Of a DNA stretch of 6,702 nucleotides, positions 1-3,885 are shown one piece after another. The stretch is from an uncultured Terriglobus sp. Lineage in GTDB: Bacteria; Acidobacteriota; Terriglobia; Terriglobales; Acidobacteriaceae. The notes under the pieces were generated by a model, which did no database searches, was not told where the DNA came from, and was given only the letters and a program-made list of their open reading frames with translations. Where the stretch lies: the NCBI GenBank assembly GCA_937871605.1, contig CALMRM010000089.1:1-6702 (forward strand), read 5' to 3'. Position 1 is the stretch's first letter. The number at the start of each line of letters is the position of its first letter. The position numbers and the translations under genes were made by a program.

Positions 1-2
1 TG

Positions 3-1550
3 GTGGAGGTCACGCGCTGGTACCTGGATCGCATCGCACGGTACAACGGCGTGTACCGCTCGGTGCAGACCGTCGATGTGCGCGGTGCGCTCCAAGCGGC
101 AGAGCGCGAGGATCATGACCGCCAGGTGCCGCACGGCCCGCTGTGGGGAGTGCCCATCCTGATCAAGGCCAACACCGCCGTTGAGGGCCTGCCTGACACC
201 GACGGTTGGGAGGGTTTTGCCATCCCCGGCCATGCGTTTGCCGCGCCGCGCGACGCGACGGTGGTGAGCAAGCTGCGCGCTGCCGGGGCCGTGATCCTGG
301 GCATCACCAACATGCCCGACTTCGCCGCCAGCGATACCAACCGGTCCACCGCGTTTGGGCGCACGGGCAACGCGTATGACGTACGCTTTTCGCCGGGCGG
401 CTCTTCCGGCGGCACGGTCACATCAGTCACCTCGAACGAGGCCGTGCTGGGCACGGGCACGGACACGGGCAACAGCATCCGCATGGTCGCCGGGACCAGT
501 TCGGTCGTCGGCCTGTTCCCGACACGCGGACTTGTGCCCATCACCGGCATCGCGCCGCTGGATTGGCTGCTGGACAACACCGGACCCATCACGCGCAACG
601 TGACCGACGCCGCAATTGCGCTGGGCGTGATGGCTGGCGAGGACGCAGCGGACTTTAAGACCGCAGGTTCCGCCGCAAAGGCGCAGCCTGGACCCTACAC
701 GCAATACTTAAAAGCCGACGCGCTGCGCGGCAAGCGCTTCGGCGTCCCCGCATTTATCTTTGACACCAAGCGTACGCCGCTGCAGCCGGAGACGAAGGCC
801 ATGCTGCTGCAATGCGTTGACTTGCTGCGCAAGGCTGGTGCCGAGGTGGTCATCGCGCCGGATCTGCTGCCTCTGGCGTTTCTCGACGCGGAGAAAGCCG
901 TGAACACCGGGCCCTACCGCCGCGACGGCGCGTCGCAGTGGCTTGCTGCGTATGGCCCCGCGGAGTACAGGACCGCCGACGCGTACAAAGCGGCTACTGG
1001 CCATAGCCTGCCGCCTGTGTTCACCGGCGTGAATGGCTCCTTGGACGACCTGGTGGACGCCACCGCCGCACCTTCGGCGGAGCGACAGCCGCCAGCCGCA
1101 GGCGCGCGCCGCGGTGCCGACCGCAACCGCAACCTGCCAACGCAGGTCGTGCTGCGCGACGATCCGAACGCGGAGAACACCTACTTCGGACCGCGGGATA
1201 CCATGCTGCAGCAGTACGTGGACGCGCTCGACCGCTTTCATCTGGATGGCCTCGTTTACCCCACCGCGCAGATGCCGCCGCCCGACGAGACGCAGCCGCA
1301 GGACGGCAGGCTCTCCGGCGGCCCGCACTCAGAGACTGGCTGGGTCAACAAGATCGGCGTGCCCGCCATCGCGCTGCCCGCCGGTTACTACCCCAACGGC
1401 CTACCGTTTGGGCTTGAGATCAGCGCTCGGCCATGGCGTGATGGCGACCTGCTGGGCTGGGCTTACAGCTGGGAGCAAAACACGAAACTACGCCGGCCAC
1501 CCGTGCTGGTCGAAAGTGGCTTGACCACAGCCGGACCGTATAAACAGTGA
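3..1550 (+). CDS. Amidase signature family hydrolase, 5' end outside window
   Basis: Amidase-signature (AS) enzyme hydrolysing a carboxamide C-N bond; the substrate cannot be told from sequence. The Ser-cisSer-Lys triad is visible, counting from the GTG at 3: K55 in GVPILIKAN, S134 in PGGSSGG, and nucleophile S158 in GTDTGNSIR. The K-to-Ser spacing of 103 and Ser-Ser spacing of 24 match the spacing I recall for Stenotrophomonas peptide amidase (K123/S202/S226). The C-terminal block GVPAIALPAGYYPNGLPFG is the usual AS substrate-pocket strand. The visible 515 codons begin at the YLxRIxxYN helix that normally lies about 60-70 residues into the protein. The GTG at 3 is therefore probably internal; the real start and any signal peptide lie upstream, and bases 1-2 belong to the preceding codon. 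The stop TGA (1548-1550) overlaps the next gene's GTG. The stretch around residues 355-380 is Pro/Arg/Ala-rich and poorly conserved by eye. The family call is secure; specific activity is unknown. Confidence 0.93.
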   Translation: MEVTRWYLDRIARYNGVYRSVQTVDVRGALQAAEREDHDRQVPHGPLWGVPILIKANTAVEGLPDTDGWEGFAIPGHAFAAPRDATVVSKLRAAGAVILGITNMPDFAASDTNRSTAFGRTGNAYDVRFSPGGSSGGTVTSVTSNEAVLGTGTDTGNSIRMVAGTSSVVGLFPTRGLVPITGIAPLDWLLDNTGPITRNVTDAAIALGVMAGEDAADFKTAGSAAKAQPGPYTQYLKADALRGKRFGVPAFIFDTKRTPLQPETKAMLLQCVDLLRKAGAEVVIAPDLLPLAFLDAEKAVNTGPYRRDGASQWLAAYGPAEYRTADAYKAATGHSLPPVFTGVNGSLDDLVDATAAPSAERQPPAAGARRGADRNRNLPTQVVLRDDPNAENTYFGPRDTMLQQYVDALDRFHLDGLVYPTAQMPPPDETQPQDGRLSGGPHSETGWVNKIGVPAIALPAGYYPNGLPFGLEISARPWRDGDLLGWAYSWEQNTKLRRPPVLVESGLTTAGPYKQ

Positions 1551-2467
1551 CTTGCCGACGTGTACGTAGCAGCGGGCGAAGCTTCGCTCCAGCCGGACTG
1601 AAGCCAATCGCAGTATCGTGGAAGCGCTTAGCAAAGCGAACCGTGTGCCTGGCGTGCCTGGTGTGTGCCACGCCATTGCGAGCGCAGGATCTGGACCTGA
1701 ACCCCACGCGCCCGACCATTTCCAATGCGTCCACCATTCAGGCCAAGGGTGTGCTGCAGGTAGAAGTGGGACAGGACAGCTACCCTGAGCTGGTGCCGGG
1801 TAACCAGCAGACCACGGATATATCGCTGTTCTACGCGGCATTGGATCGCCTGCGGCTCGACCTGGATCTGCCCGTGTTCAACTACCAGGCCACGCCCACG
1901 GACAGCTATAAGGGCGTCGGCACGCTGGCGATCGGTGGCAAGGTCGTCCTGTGGCAAGAGGATTACCATAAGCGCGCACCGGGCGTGGCGGTGCAGTATG
2001 AGGCCACGCTGCCCACTGCATCGCGCCAGGAACTGCAGGACAAGGGCCAGCAGGTCATTCTGCTGCTGAACCACCACTACGGCAAAAACGGTGACTTCGA
2101 CGTGATCGTGAATGGCTCCTTTGTGCAGTACGGCTGCACCGACCCAGGCGGCTGCCACCTGGGCGGGCAGCAGGCAGTGTCGCTGAGCTTCCACGTGAAC
2201 AAGAGCACGCGACTGTACACGGAAGTGTTTGCGCAGAACAACCCAGCCTCAAACACGCCACCTGGCACCTACGCCTTTGGCGGCTTCTACCATAAGTTCA
2301 ACGACCACTTCGGTCTCGATGGCGGCATGCGCTTCGGCCTCAGCGACCACTCCGCCAGCTTCGGACCCACGCTGGGCGTGGTGTTTGGTAAGCGGCTGCG
2401 GGCCGAGCCGGAGACGCACTCAACGAGTCAGCCTACAAACAGCACTGCGCGAAAGGTACTTCCGTGA
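1547..2467 (+). CDS. Secreted beta-barrel-like outer-membrane protein, hypothetical
   Basis: A 306-residue exported protein of unknown function. A basic N-terminus (WKRLAKR) is followed by a hydrophobic stretch around residues 32-41 and a plausible signal-peptidase site after LRA46, before QDLDLNP. The mature part alternates hydrophobic and polar residues in short segments, for example GVLQVEVGQDSYP, LRLDLDLPVFNY, GVGTLAIGGKVVL, TRLYTEVFAQN and GLDGGMRFGLSDH, ending at LGVVFGKRL. This is the pattern of outer-membrane beta-barrels, and it reminds me of the MetA-pathway/'putative transporter' barrel group (Phenol_MetA_deg type), but that link is tentative. The start is GTG at 1547 inside the amidase stop (GTGA). 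The resulting n-region is unusually long (about 30 residues). No in-frame ATG exists nearby; a CTG at 1598 is the only later candidate that keeps the signal peptide. A polar tail of about 20 residues (RAEPETHST onward) follows the last strand, which is odd because barrels often end at the final strand. The gene ends overlapping the next GTG. Confidence 0.75.
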   Translation: MTCRRVRSSGRSFAPAGLKPIAVSWKRLAKRTVCLACLVCATPLRAQDLDLNPTRPTISNASTIQAKGVLQVEVGQDSYPELVPGNQQTTDISLFYAALDRLRLDLDLPVFNYQATPTDSYKGVGTLAIGGKVVLWQEDYHKRAPGVAVQYEATLPTASRQELQDKGQQVILLLNHHYGKNGDFDVIVNGSFVQYGCTDPGGCHLGGQQAVSLSFHVNKSTRLYTEVFAQNNPASNTPPGTYAFGGFYHKFNDHFGLDGGMRFGLSDHSASFGPTLGVVFGKRLRAEPETHSTSQPTNSTARKVLP

Positions 2468-2940
2468 CATCAAAGACCGGCGTCGGTCATGTTCTCGCCC
2501 CGTTGTCGTTCATCGTGTTTGGCGTACTGGCCGTGCTTGTCAGCGCGGCGGTCTGCCCGTTTGCAGGCCTGTCGCGCGGTGTGATGATCGCCTTTGACGT
2601 CGCGGCCCTGGCTTTCTGCATGATGTGCATACGGCTCTTCGACTACGGCCCGAACCAGATGCGCGCCGCGGCACAGCGCAACGATGCCAACCGTGGCATT
2701 ATGCTGCTGATCGCCGCGTTAGTGGTTGGCGTTGTTCTGGTCACAGTAGCCAGCGAACTCGCGCAAAAGGGGCGGCCCGGGCGCTTCGACCTCGTGCTGG
2801 TGCTCTTCACGCTCGTCTCCTGCTGGTGCTTCAGCACACTGGTGTACACGCTGCACTATGCGCACTTGTTCTACGTCAGCGATGAGAACGGCAACGACTG
2901 CGGCGGCTTTAACTTTCCGCACACCGACGAGCCGGACTAA
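2464..2940 (+). CDS. DUF1345 family inner-membrane protein, cut short by in-frame TAA
   Basis: Integral membrane protein of the DUF1345 family, whose function is unknown. Four hydrophobic helices are visible at about residues 10-33, 38-58, 78-98 and 107-136. Family hallmarks are MRAAAQRNDANRG after helix 2, SCWCFSTLVYTLHYAHLFY in helix 4, and GGFNFP followed by EPD at the end. The frame stops at codon 159 (TAA, 2938-2940), exactly where the family normally reads PDY-WDFLY. The remainder of the family's C-terminus continues in the same frame to 3108. The translated product is thus 158 residues against an expected length of about 214, lacking the last conserved loop and helix. The start is GTG at 2464 within the preceding stop (GTGA), so translation is probably coupled to the upstream gene. 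The gene is either recently inactivated, or the stop is a sequencing error, since one base change (TAA to TAC/TAT) restores it. Family call is strong; functionality as read is doubtful. Confidence 0.85.
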   Translation: MTSKTGVGHVLAPLSFIVFGVLAVLVSAAVCPFAGLSRGVMIAFDVAALAFCMMCIRLFDYGPNQMRAAAQRNDANRGIMLLIAALVVGVVLVTVASELAQKGRPGRFDLVLVLFTLVSCWCFSTLVYTLHYAHLFYVSDENGNDCGGFNFPHTDEPD

Positions 2941-3108
2941 TGGGACTTCCTCTACCAGTCCACCTGCCTCGCCATGACGTTCCAAACCTCCGACGTCGAC
3001 ATCCAGTCGCGCATCTGCCGCCGCGCCGTCATGTTCCACTGCCTGGGCGCGTTTGTCTTCAACATTGGCATCATCGCCTTCAGCATTAACATCCTGGGCG
3101 GCGGCTGA
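2941..3108 (+). pseudogene. Detached 3' part of the DUF1345 gene
   Basis: These 56 codons (55 residues plus TGA at 3106-3108) are in the same frame as the upstream DUF1345 gene and directly follow its TAA. They encode WDFLYQSTCLAMTFQTSD, then a basic segment (IQSRICRRAVMFH) and a final hydrophobic helix (LGAFVFNIGIIAFSIN). This is the standard DUF1345 ending: DFLY, GMTFQ-SD, RR-xxx-H and a last transmembrane segment. With the TAA read as Tyr, the whole gene would be 215 codons including the ochre position, a normal family length. The only internal ATG in frame is at 2974, and no clear Shine-Dalgarno precedes it, so separate translation looks unlikely. No frameshift or other damage is visible, so the lesion is recent or artefactual. 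Confidence 0.8.
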
Positions 3109-3136
3109 GCGTATAGCGCTGCGCGTCTGACAGGCG

Positions 3137-3154
3137 ATTGTCGCAGCTGACAAT
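3137..3154. terminator. Small perfect hairpin between convergent genes
   Basis: ATTGTC-GCAGCT-GACAAT is a perfect 6-bp stem with a 6-nt loop in the 48-bp gap between the end of the DUF1345 reading frame (3108) and the vapC stop (3157-3159). Its position suits a bidirectional terminator for the two converging units. However, the stem is short and not GC-rich, and no T-tract follows on either strand, so intrinsic termination is unproven. A weaker 4-bp stem (AGCG/CGCT, 3108-3120) sits just upstream. Confidence 0.25.
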
Positions 3155-3156
3155 GC

Positions 3157-3603
3157 TCATGGCAGAAATGGTGCCAGCTCGTCTGGCGAAGCTGTAAACG
3201 GATCAAGGTAGCGCACGCCGCCCACGATGGGCCTGTCTTGCGTGTCCTCGGTCAGGATGCAGGTGCAGCCATGTCTCCGCGCCGTGGCCCACAGCAGCGT
3301 GTCCCAGAACTGCAATGGACGTTGCGTGTGCTGCTCGATGGCTTCACGGAGGTCTGCCATGTCTGCGGACACAATCAGCACTGATTCTTCGAGAGACACC
3401 AGCAGAACCTCAGCGTCATCGCGGTAGTGCGGCTTTCGTCGTGACACTGCGTTGTAAACTTCGCCGAGAGCTTGCAGCGTCATTAGGCAGTTACCGCGTG
3501 GAGCATAGCGGAGCAATTCTGCCGCCACGGTATGCTTGTAACCCGCGTCAGCATCGACAGCATAGAAGAGGACATTTGCGTCGAGCGTATACGGCTCAGT
3601 CAC
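3157..3603 (-). CDS. vapC: PIN-domain toxin RNase, VapC-like
   Basis: Toxin of a type II toxin-antitoxin pair; PIN-domain proteins are Mg2+-dependent RNases that cut tRNA, rRNA or mRNA when released from antitoxin. The 148-residue length is typical. Acidic active-site residues are present in order: D8 in TLDANVLFY, E48 in LGEVYN, D101 in QFWDTLLWATARRHG, and the ILTEDTQD loop (E119/D120). The preferred start is GTG at 3603 (MTEPYTLDANVL). A longer in-frame ATG at 3702 would add 33 residues lying wholly inside the antitoxin gene and without PIN character, so it is rejected. AAGGAAG lies about 12 nt upstream of this GTG. The start overlaps the antitoxin's stop by 8 nt (GTGACTGA), implying coupled translation. 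It runs convergent to the DUF1345 gene. The RNA target cannot be predicted from sequence. Confidence 0.9.
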   Translation of the reverse strand: MTEPYTLDANVLFYAVDADAGYKHTVAAELLRYAPRGNCLMTLQALGEVYNAVSRRKPHYRDDAEVLLVSLEESVLIVSADMADLREAIEQHTQRPLQFWDTLLWATARRHGCTCILTEDTQDRPIVGGVRYLDPFTASPDELAPFLP

Positions 3604-3838
3604 GCGCGTGCATTTCTTCCTTGGTGGGAGCCACGCCTCCCAGCGGTATGCCTTTTCTAAGTAGCTTTTCAAGCCGCTGTATGGCGGCTTCGCGCTCCGC
3701 ACCTTCCAGGCGGGGCTTTGGGATGGGTACCACGCGCGCCACCGGCACGCCGGTCCTGGTCAGCACGACTTCTTCTCCTTGCGCCACCTGTTCCAGCGAC
3801 GCTAAAAGCTGCTCTTGGTCTTCCACGGCAACCTGCAT
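3596..3838 (-). CDS. vapB: Phd/YefM-like antitoxin
   Basis: An 80-residue antitoxin placed directly upstream of the PIN toxin. The N-terminal half has the Phd/YefM pattern: an LLASLEQVAQGEEVVLTRTG segment followed by VPVARVVPI, the helix-loop-strand DNA-binding/dimerisation fold. The second half (from about residue 43) is charged and helical (EGAEREAAIQRLEKLLRKG), ending in KEEMHARD, as expected for a disordered toxin-wrapping tail. ATG at 3838 is chosen over ATG at 3859 because AGGAGGG lies 7 nt before it, whereas the upstream ATG has no ribosome site and would add only MAAGGPD. Antitoxins of this kind usually repress their own operon by binding near the start, here the 47-bp gap shared with alaS. 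The symbol vapB is used by position; the fold is Phd/YefM rather than AbrB or RHH. Confidence 0.87.
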   Translation of the reverse strand: MQVAVEDQEQLLASLEQVAQGEEVVLTRTGVPVARVVPIPKPRLEGAEREAAIQRLEKLLRKGIPLGGVAPTKEEMHARD

Positions 3839-3885
3839 GTCCGGCCCTCCTGCCGCCATTTTCGCACTGCTAGACTTTGTAAGCC
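3839..3885. promoter_or_regulatory. Divergent intergenic region between antitoxin and alaS
   Basis: This 47-bp gap separates the diverging starts of the antitoxin (3838, minus) and alaS (3886, plus). It must hold or abut at least one promoter, but I see no convincing -35/-10 pair; TAGACT near 3871 is only a weak -10 candidate for alaS. There is no clear Shine-Dalgarno before the alaS ATG. An antitoxin operator is likely here by analogy with Phd/YefM systems, which would place alaS transcription next to a TA operator. No clear palindrome was found. Confidence 0.35.
3845..3851 (-). promoter_or_regulatory. Strong Shine-Dalgarno that sets the antitoxin start
   Basis: On the minus strand AGGAGGG lies 7 nt before ATG 3838 and overlaps the codons that would follow the alternative ATG at 3859. 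This is the best ribosome binding site in the window and decides the start of the antitoxin. Confidence 0.75.

Noticed and set aside
1075..1135. Possible compensated frameshift in the Pro/Arg/Ala-rich stretch of the amidase
   Set aside because: Other frames there give no better amidase-like sequence, and family motifs on both sides are in one frame, so I cannot support it.
708..1328. 206-codon minus-strand frame opposite the amidase
   Set aside because: Arg/Val/Gly-rich shadow of the conserved amidase frame with no recognisable motif or ribosome site.
2940..3090. ATG overlapping the DUF1345 ochre (TAATG) as a new gene start
   Set aside because: It opens a different frame giving a short Pro/Arg/His-rich peptide with no features; the family sequence continues in the original frame.
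3604..3702. Longer vapC start at ATG 3702
   Set aside because: The extra 33 residues (starting MRSAKPPYSG) lie entirely inside the antitoxin gene and do not look like PIN sequence. The GTG at 3603 gives a standard VapC N-terminus.
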